A stretch of DNA of 64,000 nucleotides from Comamonadaceae bacterium (GTDB lineage Bacteria > Pseudomonadota > Gammaproteobacteria > Burkholderiales > Burkholderiaceae_C), in assembly GCA_947372745.1 (NCBI GenBank), contig CANBUY010000006.1:16981-80980 (forward strand). Direction: 5' to 3'. This document shows positions 1-8,126 of this stretch, piece after piece. A program made the position numbers and the translations under genes. The notes beneath the pieces are model-generated. The model did no database searches and was not told where the DNA came from. It saw nothing but the letters and a program-made list of their open reading frames with translations. The first letter of the stretch is position 1; each line of letters begins with the position of its first letter.

Positions 1-572
1 CCTTGAATCAATTGATACAGCTCTCGCCACGCAATCGCCTGCCCTTGGGGGAATACTATTTCACCATCCACGCGACAATGAATGGATGTGTTGTCAAGGC
101 AATGGACCAACTGGGATGCCATCTCCCATGAATTCACTGTCAAACTCAAATCAAGGTCAGAGGCCTCATGCAAATAGGTCAATCCAGTCAACCATTGCCA
201 GCCGTGCGAACCATAGACGTGGGCCTTTGCACCCAGATTTGCGATTGCATCTGATAACTCAATAACCGCCGAAACCCAATGATTCGTTTGCACCACTTGC
301 GCCAAGGTGGGGAAACCTGCATGCGCCGTAAGATGATCCAGGCAGACCGTCAAAGCCACCCTTCGGCGGGACCATTGTTGCGGCGATGGCAAGCCCATGC
401 AAACATGATTTGACTGGGCCTCTGCACGTTGCCTGCACACGACCAGCGGCAGCTGATAGGACCGCCAGTGCGAGAAAATCGTTTGCGCCTGTGCATCCCA
501 ATCATGCGCTTCAATCAGCGCCCAGCCTGCTGAGTCAACGCAAAGCAGTTGATTTCGAACCAAGGTATTCAT
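1..572 (-). CDS. mdcG: Malonate decarboxylase holo-ACP synthase MdcG (3' end cut off by the window)
   Basis: MdcG transfers the triphosphoribosyl-dephospho-CoA prosthetic group onto the acyl carrier protein MdcC, which activates malonate decarboxylase. The frame opens with ATG at 572 and stays open for 190 codons to the window edge, so the C-terminus is missing. The nucleotidyltransferase signature is visible: GSHGW at residues 121-125, followed by LTGL and SDLDL at 138-142, the last with the paired acidic residues expected to bind metal. The gene starts 23 bases after the mdcE stop and follows the usual mdcACDEG order. In other bacteria mdcB and mdcH follow, and they would lie beyond the left edge. 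The family call rests on the motif and the operon position. Confidence 0.9.
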   Translation of the reverse strand, partial: MNTLVRNQLLCVDSAGWALIEAHDWDAQAQTIFSHWRSYQLPLVVCRQRAEAQSNHVCMGLPSPQQWSRRRVALTVCLDHLTAHAGFPTLAQVVQTNHWVSAVIELSDAIANLGAKAHVYGSHGWQWLTGLTYLHEASDLDLSLTVNSWEMASQLVHCLDNTSIHCRVDGEIVFPQGQAIAWRELYQLIQ

Positions 573-595
573 ATCACCATGATTAAAATTTCGGC

Positions 596-1294
596 TTAGG
601 CCTCAACCACCCGCTCCACCACCATGGCAGCAAGTTTGCGACCACCGCGTGCAGCACCGTCAAGTGAACGCTGATCTACTATGGGTGAATTTTCCAATGC
701 AATGCGCAATTGAGCTTGCAGATCGCCGCGCCAAAGGGCCCGAATACCGCCCATCGCGACAAAATTCTCAACACCCGGCGCGAACACCGGGTTTGATTTG
801 GACAACTCTGTCAGTCGCTCTTCGTCGATCTTGGTCACCCGCGCCATCGCAGGCAGTCGCATCACGCGTATCTCAGCTTCGGGCAAAGCGTAGCAAGCAT
901 CTGCTATCAGTCCCGAGGTAATGAACCCACCGGACAGCGCTTGGTCGTACACCAGACCAATCACAGCGTGATGTTGACGGCGTGCCAATTCAATGCAGCA
1001 ACCCAAATGCGCCATGTAGCGGTTAATACCCAGTAATTCATCACGGTGCCGCAATCGCTGACCCTGGGTATCGACGAGTAACACAATAGGTCGACCGGGA
1101 TGCTCGCGCACCACCGCCAACACAGCACCCGCTTGAGCTAACGCCAACTCAACACCGATAGCCGCATGGTTGGTGGTACCGACCACCGCAACGGTACGCC
1201 CTTGGACTTCGGCGGTGCCCGTTAGCAAATCGCCCGAACAGGTGACTTGGTGACCGACATCAAAAAGTGCGTCTAGTAATGGCGCCCAATTCAT
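596..1294 (-). CDS. mdcE: Malonate decarboxylase gamma subunit
   Basis: This is the gamma subunit of the cytoplasmic malonate decarboxylase, which with MdcD decarboxylates malonyl bound to the acyl carrier protein MdcC. The 232-residue protein has the crotonase-like carboxyltransferase fold of the family: the stretch QALSGGFITSGLIAD near residues 117-131 forms the glycine-rich oxyanion region. The ATG overlaps the mdcD stop by four bases, which suggests translational coupling. Length and position match MdcE in known mdc operons. Nothing in the sequence suggests inactivation. Confidence 0.93.
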   Translation of the reverse strand: MNWAPLLDALFDVGHQVTCSGDLLTGTAEVQGRTVAVVGTTNHAAIGVELALAQAGAVLAVVREHPGRPIVLLVDTQGQRLRHRDELLGINRYMAHLGCCIELARRQHHAVIGLVYDQALSGGFITSGLIADACYALPEAEIRVMRLPAMARVTKIDEERLTELSKSNPVFAPGVENFVAMGGIRALWRGDLQAQLRIALENSPIVDQRSLDGAARGGRKLAAMVVERVVEA

Positions 1295-2178
1295 ACCGAC
1301 TCCCCACTTGCCAGTGACTTCAAGACGTCCATCTCAGAGGCCTCCAAATCCGCCACGATTGACGGATCAGACACGCCTAAAAGGCGCCAGACATCCAGCG
1401 CATCTCGGCATTCGCCAAAGTGCGTCAACCGATCGGAAAGTAGGTCGTGTTCAGCCTCTAGCACAAGCAAACTCAAGGGCATGGACTGGCCGAGCAAGCC
1501 GATCGCCGCGTGGCGGAAAGCATCAACATCATCCTCAACCAATTGATCGCAATCACCGATCAAGTAACGGTGTTTACCACCAGTCGTGCGCCAAACCAGC
1601 GCACGATCACGGGAATCATATTCTTCAACACCATGCGAGGACTCAATCACTTCAGGCCCCGACATGGCGAGGCGGCCCAGGTCGCTCATCACGACGTGGT
1701 CAGCGCAGCGTGCTATCAGACCCATGCCTCCAAAGCAACCGTTGGCACCACCTATCAACATAATCACAGGAACACCTTGGGCGCGCGCATCGAGAAGAGC
1801 TCGCATCACTTCAGAAACTGCTATCAAACCGGCATTGGCCTCGTGCAAGCGAACACCCCCTGATTCAGCCAGCACGATCACCGCAGCAGGCTTGTCACGC
1901 AAGGCCCGTTTAAATAAACCAACGAGCTTTGCACCGTGCACTTCACCAACCCCGCCCCCCATAAACTCGCCCTCTTGCGCGGCAATAAACACAAGTTGAC
2001 CATTCAAGGTTCCATGACCAATAACGACACCATCATCGAACGAAGACGGTACACCGAGCAAGGCCAGATGAGGACTGACGACACGTTCGCCAGGACCCAG
2101 AATTTCAATAAATGACTTCGCATCAAGCAAATGCACCACGCGCTCGCGGGCTGTGGACTCTGCAAAACTGCGGTTCAT
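1291..2178 (-). CDS. mdcD: Malonate decarboxylase beta subunit
   Basis: This is the beta subunit of malonate decarboxylase, related to the carboxyltransferase subunits of biotin-dependent enzymes. The 295-residue protein contains the glycine-rich sequence EFMGGGVGEVHG near residues 91-102, LAESGGVRLHEAN just after it, and GGANGCFGGMGLIA near 143-156. These are the acyl-CoA-type binding loops of the family. It overlaps mdcC by four bases upstream and mdcE by four bases downstream, so the three subunits are probably translated together. Confidence 0.94.
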   Translation of the reverse strand: MNRSFAESTARERVVHLLDAKSFIEILGPGERVVSPHLALLGVPSSFDDGVVIGHGTLNGQLVFIAAQEGEFMGGGVGEVHGAKLVGLFKRALRDKPAAVIVLAESGGVRLHEANAGLIAVSEVMRALLDARAQGVPVIMLIGGANGCFGGMGLIARCADHVVMSDLGRLAMSGPEVIESSHGVEEYDSRDRALVWRTTGGKHRYLIGDCDQLVEDDVDAFRHAAIGLLGQSMPLSLLVLEAEHDLLSDRLTHFGECRDALDVWRLLGVSDPSIVADLEASEMDVLKSLASGESV

Positions 2179-2498
2179 GCGTTGTCCTTGGTCAGGTCAA
2201 GCAAGGCTGCTGCAGCTTGGTCCAGGCGCAGACTCACGACGGCAGGCGTTGCACCCATATCGTTGATTGAAATAGCAATGCCTGCTAGTCCGTGCCTCTC
2301 CTGAAAATCTTGCATGACGGCACGCCAGATCGGTGCAAAACCTTGCGCCGAGGTGATCACGTCGACGCGGCACGTAGGGCTGTCAGCCAGGGGCTCAATC
2401 ATGACTTCAAGATTGCCAGATCCCACAACGCCTACAAGGATTGGTATGAACGCTGATGGCGCTTTATCCCCAATCAATTGAAATTGAAGTTTTTCCAT
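2175..2498 (-). CDS. mdcC: Malonate decarboxylase acyl carrier protein (delta subunit)
   Basis: This small carrier protein (107 residues) holds the malonyl and acetyl groups during the catalytic cycle. The conserved GVVGSGNLEV motif is present, and Ser27 in it is the expected attachment point for the 2'-(5''-triphosphoribosyl)-3'-dephospho-CoA group installed by MdcG. It is unrelated to classical ACP. The start lies 3 bases after the mdcA stop and the end overlaps mdcD by four bases. The length is close to the 99-110 residues usual for MdcC. Confidence 0.93.
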   Translation of the reverse strand: MEKLQFQLIGDKAPSAFIPILVGVVGSGNLEVMIEPLADSPTCRVDVITSAQGFAPIWRAVMQDFQERHGLAGIAISINDMGATPAVVSLRLDQAAAALLDLTKDNA

Positions 2499-2501
2499 TT
2501 T

Positions 2502-4178
2502 TTACCAATTCCTGAATCGTTTTGGTGGGTTATATAAACCACCAGAAGCGCGCACAAGATCGCGCATGGTTCGCGCGGCCAAGAGGCTGCGTGTCGCATC
2601 CCGTTTGTCAATGCCAATGTCTTCAGCTCGCTGAATGACACCCCGATCACGCAGGTTTTCAACCATTCGCTTGTCTCGGGCCAGCCCAACGGGCGTAAAA
2701 CCAGCCACGCCACGAATAGCCTGCTCACGCTCCTCGTCGCCACGACACATCAGTAGGTTGGCGATACCCTCCTCTGTCAGAATATGAGTGACGTCATCAC
2801 CGTAGATCATCACCGGTGGAATCTCCATCTTGGCCTGTTCGGCCAACGCCCAGGCATCAAGTTTCTCGACAAACGCGGGCTGCATGTGCTCACGAAATGT
2901 TTCCACAATTTGAACGACCAACTTTTGCCCACGCGGCATGGCGTGCACGCCGCTTCGGCCTTCACGCGCCTGCGCACCAGCTTTTAACCAAGCCGGGGTA
3001 GCGTGACGACGCCCACGCGCATCCGCCCCCATATTGGGTGCACCACCAAAGCCCGCAATTCGTCCCTGTGTAGCCGTAGAACTGTGTCCATTCAGATCAA
3101 TTTGCAAGGTGGAACCGATGAACATATCGCATGCGTAATGACCCGCTGCCTGACACATTGCTCGGTTACTCCGCATGGAGCCATCAGCGCCAGTAAAAAA
3201 TACGTCAGAGCGCTGTTTGATGTAGTTTTCCATGCCCAACTCGGAACCAAAGGAATGCACGGATTCAACCCATCCGGCCTCAATAGCCGGAATCAATGCT
3301 GGATGCGGATTCAGTGCCCAATGCTTGCAAATTTTTCCTTTAAGTCCCAGAGACTCGGCATAGGTCGGCAAGAGCAATTCAATGGCAGCGGTATCAAAAC
3401 CAATGCCATGATTCAGGCGTTGCACACCATACTCCGCATAAATGCCTTTTATAGCCATCATGGCCATCAAGACTTGTATTTCAGATATTTGAGCCGGGTC
3501 GCGGGTAAACAGTGGTTCAATGAGGTTGGGCTTGGGTGCGAGGATGACAAAGTCCACCCAGTCACCCGGAATATCCACGCGTGGAAGGTGCTCGACCATT
3601 TCATTGACCTGAACAATGACAATGCCACTTTTAAAAGCAGTCGCTTCAACAATCGCTGGCGTGTCTTCTGTGTTTGCTCCCGTGTAAAGATTACCCTGAG
3701 CGTCAGCAGACTGTGCACAAACCAGGGAAACTCGCGGTGTCAAGTCAACAAAATAGCGTGCAAAGAGCTCCAAATAAGTGTGGATGGCTCCAATCTGAAT
3801 TTGTCCTGCTGCCACCATCTTTGCAAGCCGTGCACTCTGCGGTCCTGAGAACGAAAAATCGAGCTTGGACGCAATGCCGCTCTCAAACAAATCCAGGTGC
3901 TCGGGCAAAGCCAGCACCGATTGCACCATGTGCAGGTCATGTACTTGCGAGGGATCAAGCTGGCTTAGAGCACGGGCTAAAAAATCAGCCTGCTTCTGGT
4001 TGTTACCTTCGAGGCAGACCCGGTCGCCGGGCTCTAAAACGGCTGTCAACAATTTCGTCGTATCTTCTGGCGTCACCTGCTTGCCCTTCAAGCCATGGCC
4101 CAGTGCAACAACGGCACGCGCCAAACGACGAGTGCGACTTTGCGCCTGCTGGTTCCAGCGTCCGTCAGGTGCATTCAT
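2502..4178 (-). CDS. mdcA: Malonate decarboxylase alpha subunit (acetyl-S-ACP:malonate ACP transferase)
   Basis: MdcA exchanges acetyl for malonyl on the carrier protein and so starts each cycle of malonate decarboxylation to acetate and CO2. I start it at ATG 4178 (558 residues). The reading frame is open further upstream to 4256, but that stretch overlaps the 3' end of dctM and does not look like MdcA. The chosen start leaves only one base after the dctM stop. The CoA-transferase-like region includes LEGNNQKQADFLARAL near residue 60 and STATQGRIAGFGGAPNMG near 370. The C-terminal part carries the MLCRGDEEREQAIRGVAG segment typical of the family. Confidence 0.95.
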   Translation of the reverse strand: MNAPDGRWNQQAQSRTRRLARAVVALGHGLKGKQVTPEDTTKLLTAVLEPGDRVCLEGNNQKQADFLARALSQLDPSQVHDLHMVQSVLALPEHLDLFESGIASKLDFSFSGPQSARLAKMVAAGQIQIGAIHTYLELFARYFVDLTPRVSLVCAQSADAQGNLYTGANTEDTPAIVEATAFKSGIVIVQVNEMVEHLPRVDIPGDWVDFVILAPKPNLIEPLFTRDPAQISEIQVLMAMMAIKGIYAEYGVQRLNHGIGFDTAAIELLLPTYAESLGLKGKICKHWALNPHPALIPAIEAGWVESVHSFGSELGMENYIKQRSDVFFTGADGSMRSNRAMCQAAGHYACDMFIGSTLQIDLNGHSSTATQGRIAGFGGAPNMGADARGRRHATPAWLKAGAQAREGRSGVHAMPRGQKLVVQIVETFREHMQPAFVEKLDAWALAEQAKMEIPPVMIYGDDVTHILTEEGIANLLMCRGDEEREQAIRGVAGFTPVGLARDKRMVENLRDRGVIQRAEDIGIDKRDATRSLLAARTMRDLVRASGGLYNPPKRFRNW

Positions 4179-4179
4179 G

Positions 4180-5529
4180 CTACTTGACTCCCATGACCAT
4201 ATTGGGTAATCCAGTCGCAATTCCGGGGAATATGCAAAGCAAAAATACGGCAACAAACATCAGTCCAAGAAATGGCATCACACCCCAGATCACATCCTTC
4301 AGCGGAATATCAGGGGCAACATTCTTGATAACAAAAATATTCAAACCCACGGGTGGATGAATCAAGCCCATTTCCATCACGATGGTCATCACAACACCAA
4401 ACCAAATAAGGTCAAACCCAGCGGCTTTAAGCGGTGGAAGAATGATGGGCGCTGTCATCAGGATGATGGAGACCGGTGGCAAAAAGAAGCCCAAAACAAT
4501 CACCATCAACAAAATGACGCACAACAATATCCACTTGGATAAGGCCATGCCAACGATCCACTGGGCTGCACCCTGACTAATGTGCAGGTGACTCATCACA
4601 TAGCTGTACAGAAGCGACATGCCAATGATGAGCATCAACATGGTCGACTCCTTCAGCGTCGACGTGAGAATGGGTGCCACATCTTTCGGACGCCACAGGC
4701 CGTAGACCACAGCCACCAAACCCAAGGCCATCAAACCACCTAATCCAGCCGTCTCGGACGGTGTAGCAAAGCCGCCATACAAAGCAATCATGACGCCAAT
4801 GAGCAACACCACGAAGGGCAGAACGCGTGGCAGCATTTCTACTTTTTTTGCCAGTGTGAAATGTTCTTTTTCAAGGTAAGCCGACTTGGCACCGCCTTTT
4901 TCATAAATCTCAAGGGCTATTGCATATTCCTTACGAGCTCGAACAACGGCATAGCCCGCAAAAAGTCCTACCAGTAGCAGACCGGGTCCAATACCAGCCA
5001 GAAATAAGCGACCCAACGATTGCTCAGCGGCCACCGCATACAAAATCATCACGATCGAAGGCGGCAACAAGATACCCAGGGTTCCGCCAGCCGCAATAAT
5101 ACCGGCCGCAAAACCAGGTGAATAGCCACGTCTGCGCATTTCGGGAATACCGGCAGAACCAATTGCCGAACAGGTCGCGGGGGATGACCCGGCCATCGCA
5201 GCAAACAAAGCGCAGGCAAAAACATTGGCAATACCTAACCCACCTGGAACCTTGTGCAACCACGCATGGATTGCCGAGTAAAGGTCTTGACCGGCGCGGG
5301 ATTTGCCAATTGCAGCGCCCTTCATAATGAACAATGGAATGGACAACAAGGTGATGGAAGCCATCTCCTCATAAACATTTTGTGTCACCGTATCCAGCGA
5401 CGAGGCTGGCATAAAAAAATACATAAATGTCACGGCGACGGACCCGAGGGCAAACGCAATCGGCATGCCTGAAAACATCACCAGCAAGGTTGCACCACCG
5501 TAAAGCAGTCCAATGGCTAACTCACTCAT
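4180..5529 (-). CDS. TRAP transporter large permease (DctM type), probably malonate
   Basis: This is the large membrane subunit of a tripartite ATP-independent periplasmic transporter, the part that carries the substrate using an ion gradient. The 449-residue protein is made of hydrophobic helices throughout. It has the DctM features SSPATCSAIGSAGIPEM near 115-131 and AAGGTLGILLPPSIVMILYA near 146-165. It lies between dctQ (4-base overlap) and mdcA (1-base gap), so its substrate is very likely malonate, as for the rhizobial MatPQM system. Many mdc operons use the unrelated MdcLM transporter instead, so this is a transporter swap. The substrate is inferred from context only. Confidence 0.9.
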   Translation of the reverse strand: MSELAIGLLYGGATLLVMFSGMPIAFALGSVAVTFMYFFMPASSLDTVTQNVYEEMASITLLSIPLFIMKGAAIGKSRAGQDLYSAIHAWLHKVPGGLGIANVFACALFAAMAGSSPATCSAIGSAGIPEMRRRGYSPGFAAGIIAAGGTLGILLPPSIVMILYAVAAEQSLGRLFLAGIGPGLLLVGLFAGYAVVRARKEYAIALEIYEKGGAKSAYLEKEHFTLAKKVEMLPRVLPFVVLLIGVMIALYGGFATPSETAGLGGLMALGLVAVVYGLWRPKDVAPILTSTLKESTMLMLIIGMSLLYSYVMSHLHISQGAAQWIVGMALSKWILLCVILLMVIVLGFFLPPVSIILMTAPIILPPLKAAGFDLIWFGVVMTIVMEMGLIHPPVGLNIFVIKNVAPDIPLKDVIWGVMPFLGLMFVAVFLLCIFPGIATGLPNMVMGVK

Positions 5530-6095
5530 TTTTTGCTTCCTTTGACTTCACCGCCGGACAGCCCAATAGCGGATTGTAAAAATAGTTGTAAAGCCAATAG
5601 CGACATGCCTACGGCCATCATGCCGTAGGGGATCCATAGTGGCGGCGCGAAACTACTGGAAGTGGTTTGCCCCTCAGCCCAAGCTTCATGAAACAAAGTC
5701 CAAGACTTCCAGGAAAAGAAGGTGCAAAACAAGGTGGATCCGATATCTACCGCGATTAATCGCACCCGATTAACGCGAGCGGGCAGTAACGACGCCAAAG
5801 CCTCAATACCCACATGCCCACGCAAGGACTGAACATAAGATGTGCACATGAAGGTGGCGCCCACCAACATGAATACAGCTGCCTCGTCTTGCCAATCGGT
5901 CGCTACTTTCAGGAAGTAACGCGTCACGACAGAGTAAGTCAATACACATGATGTGAGCACCAGTGCAATCATGGAAAGGACCAACACGATGCGGTTCACC
6001 CAATTCAACAACTGGGCGAGGACCGCAAGCGCCGGATTTTTGGGCACCATCGTCCCGGGTGCTGCACTGGGCTCTAGTTCAAACCCGTGGCTCAC
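5526..6095 (-). CDS. TRAP transporter small permease (DctQ type)
   Basis: This is the small membrane subunit of the same TRAP transporter, with four predicted membrane helices. I choose the GTG start at 6095 because it overlaps the dctP stop in the arrangement GTGA, giving 189 residues. The open frame reaches 6188, but that part lies inside dctP. An internal ATG at 6050 is an alternative and would give 174 residues. The core begins at LAQLLNWVNRIVLVLSMI, and the conserved WQDEAAVFMLV segment follows. The 3' end overlaps dctM by four bases. Confidence 0.85.
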   Translation of the reverse strand: MSHGFELEPSAAPGTMVPKNPALAVLAQLLNWVNRIVLVLSMIALVLTSCVLTYSVVTRYFLKVATDWQDEAAVFMLVGATFMCTSYVQSLRGHVGIEALASLLPARVNRVRLIAVDIGSTLFCTFFSWKSWTLFHEAWAEGQTTSSSFAPPLWIPYGMMAVGMSLLALQLFLQSAIGLSGGEVKGSKK

Positions 6096-7108
6096 AAAGT
6101 CTGCTCCGCCAATGCCAACAATTTGGCACAGCCTTCGTTTTTCGAACCGTAGTCTTTCCAGGCCGTGGTGCGGGCGATAGCCTGCCATTTTTTGATTGTT
6201 GCAGGTGATAAATCAACCACCTTGGCACCGGCCTTTTGGTAGATGGCAGCCACATCGACATCGTCCTTTTTGGCCGCTGCCATCGCAAATTTCTCCATCT
6301 CGGCTCCGACGGCCATGATGGTGTCACGCTGGTCTTTAGGCAGTTTGTCGAAGATCGCCTTTGACATCATGAGCGGCTCGAACATAAACCAATAAGCACC
6401 AGTGCGTCCAGTGGTCAGTGACTTGGCGACCTCTTCAAGTCGGAATGAAATAAATGAAGTGGACGAGGTCATAGCCGCATCCATCGCACCTGTCTGCATC
6501 GCTGCGTATATTTCGTTAGAAGGCAGGGTCACAACGGCTGCACCTGCTTCTTTGAGAATCATGTCGACCTCACGCGAACCGCCGCGAATTTTCATGCCTT
6601 TTGCATCTTCAGGCTCAACGACCGGCTTGCCACGAGAAGCAACACCTCCAGCCTGCCAGATCCAACTAATCAGCACAATACCTTTATCAAGGAGTACTCG
6701 ATTCAATTCAGCGCCAATGGGCTTGCTTTTCCAGCCGTAGGCCTGCTCATAGGACACCACCAAGCCTGGCATTAGACCAATATTGACTTCAGGAATCTCC
6801 CCGCCTGCGTAGGACAAAGGAATCAACGCCATATCGAGCGCACCTTTTCGCATTGACGAAAACTGGGCATTGGTCTTCATCAATGATGAACCTGGGTAAA
6901 TCTCGAACTTCAAAGCGCCTTTGGTTCGTTTTTCCACCTCTATCGCGAAATTCCGAACCAAGCGGTCACGGAAATCACCTTCTGTAACGGTACCACCTGG
7001 AAATTGGTGCGAAATTTTTAGCGTGGTACTTTGTGCCCATGCCGGAGTAAATGACAAGGAGGCAAGGGGCAGGCTGCCAAGGGCTTGAACGAGGTGACGT
7101 CTTTTCAT
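6092..7108 (-). CDS. TRAP transporter solute-binding protein (DctP type), probably malonate
   Basis: This periplasmic receptor captures the substrate and delivers it to the DctQM pair. The ATG at 7108 gives 338 residues starting with a signal peptide (MKRRHLVQALG, then a hydrophobic stretch, cleavage after AWA). Upstream codons in frame fall in the regulatory region and are ignored. Family features are GMKIRGGSREVDMILKEAGA near residue 160 and the arginine of KIRGG that usually binds the carboxylate. It is the first gene of the dctPQM-mdcACDEG operon and faces a divergent GntR regulator, so its promoter lies in 7109-7241. Confidence 0.9.
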   Translation of the reverse strand: MKRRHLVQALGSLPLASLSFTPAWAQSTTLKISHQFPGGTVTEGDFRDRLVRNFAIEVEKRTKGALKFEIYPGSSLMKTNAQFSSMRKGALDMALIPLSYAGGEIPEVNIGLMPGLVVSYEQAYGWKSKPIGAELNRVLLDKGIVLISWIWQAGGVASRGKPVVEPEDAKGMKIRGGSREVDMILKEAGAAVVTLPSNEIYAAMQTGAMDAAMTSSTSFISFRLEEVAKSLTTGRTGAYWFMFEPLMMSKAIFDKLPKDQRDTIMAVGAEMEKFAMAAAKKDDVDVAAIYQKAGAKVVDLSPATIKKWQAIARTTAWKDYGSKNEGCAKLLALAEQTL

Positions 7109-7156
7109 GGTGTGTCCTGAAACAGTGGCTTTAGAAATAATACCTTGCAGCTCCGC

Positions 7157-7175
7157 AATGTATACATTAATGTAT
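7157..7175. promoter_or_regulatory. Two overlapping palindromes, probable operator for the malonate regulator
   Basis: Two perfect palindromes overlap in the divergent promoter region: AATGTATACATT (7157-7168) and ATACATTAATGTAT (7162-7175). They share bases 7162-7168, so a dimer bound to one would exclude or contact a dimer on the other. The first resembles the ATTGTATACAAT operator that I recall for the malonate repressor MdcY of Acinetobacter. The position between the two start codons (7108 and 7242) would let one regulator control both genes. Binding is inferred. Confidence 0.65.
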
Positions 7176-7241
7176 TCTTTGAATATTTTCGACGCATCAG
7201 TAAATACCCTAATTAAATCTACCAATGCGCAAATAAGAGTG

Positions 7242-7949
7242 ATGCGAGAATTACGTATGAAAATTTCTGAACGCTTGTGTGAAAAAATTGAAGAACAAAT
7301 CGCCACCGGCGAGTTATCACCCGGAAGTGCACTGGAAGAAGCCGCGCTCATTGAAAGTTTCGGCGTCTCACGCACGCCAGTACGTGAGGCCTTAATCCAA
7401 CTTGCAGCTCAGGGCTTGATTGAAATCAGGCCACGTCATGGCGCAGTCGTCACCAGCATTGGCCCAGCACGCCTGCTTGAGATGTTTGAAGTGATGGGTG
7501 AACTCGAGTCCCTTTGTGGCCGATTAGCTGCCCGACGAATGAACGACAGTGAAAGAGCCAATTTGGTGGCGGCCCATGAAGCCTGTGAAAAAGCAAGAAC
7601 TGAACAAGACTCTGATACATATTTTTATTGCAACGAGCGGTTTCACGCTGCAATCTACTCCGGAAGTCACAACAGCTTTCTGAGTGAGCAAGCCTTACAA
7701 CTGCATCGTCGGCTTCGCCCCTACAGGCGTTTGCAATTGCGGGTTCGAAACCGAATGGGTACATCTTTCAAAGAACACGAAGCCATAGTCGCAGCGATCC
7801 TGTCAGGCGATGCAGAAGCTACTGCACTGGCTTTGCGAGAACATGTGGTCGTGCAAGGAGAGCGTTTTGGGGATCTGCTCGCGTCATTGAACGATATGAC
7901 TATGTCGTCAGAGGTCAGAGCCGAGAAAGCATTGCCATTCCCAGCATGA
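7242..7949 (+). CDS. GntR family (FCD subfamily) transcriptional regulator, MdcY-like
   Basis: This is a probable malonate-responsive repressor of the divergent transporter and decarboxylase operon. The ATG at 7242 gives 235 residues. Another ATG lies at 7257, and the frame is open upstream to 7107, but that part covers the promoter and operator. The N-terminal winged helix-turn-helix includes EEAALIESFGVSRTPVREAL near residues 31-50. The C-terminal FCD domain has the metal-site pattern NERFH near 130, then GTSFKEHEAI and LREHV. The first ligand position holds Asn rather than Asp, which the family tolerates. The target and effector are inferred from position. Confidence 0.85.
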   Translation: MRELRMKISERLCEKIEEQIATGELSPGSALEEAALIESFGVSRTPVREALIQLAAQGLIEIRPRHGAVVTSIGPARLLEMFEVMGELESLCGRLAARRMNDSERANLVAAHEACEKARTEQDSDTYFYCNERFHAAIYSGSHNSFLSEQALQLHRRLRPYRRLQLRVRNRMGTSFKEHEAIVAAILSGDAEATALALREHVVVQGERFGDLLASLNDMTMSSEVRAEKALPFPA

Positions 7950-8126
7950 ATCGCATTAATTGATATCAACCAACATAGCGTGAAGCAATATACCTAGGCA
8001 CAAAGTCCGCAAGCAGGAAGGGGAACACCCCACCCAAATCACGAATCAATAATTTCTTGCCGCCTAATGCTTAAGACTTAAACTGCCATCGTCATGTGCA
8101 AGTTACTTAAATAATCAGGAGACGAC

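Noticed and set aside
3003..3848. Open frame of 281 codons on the plus strand inside mdcA
   Set aside because: It is antisense to the clear mdcA coding sequence, has no family resemblance and no ribosome binding site.
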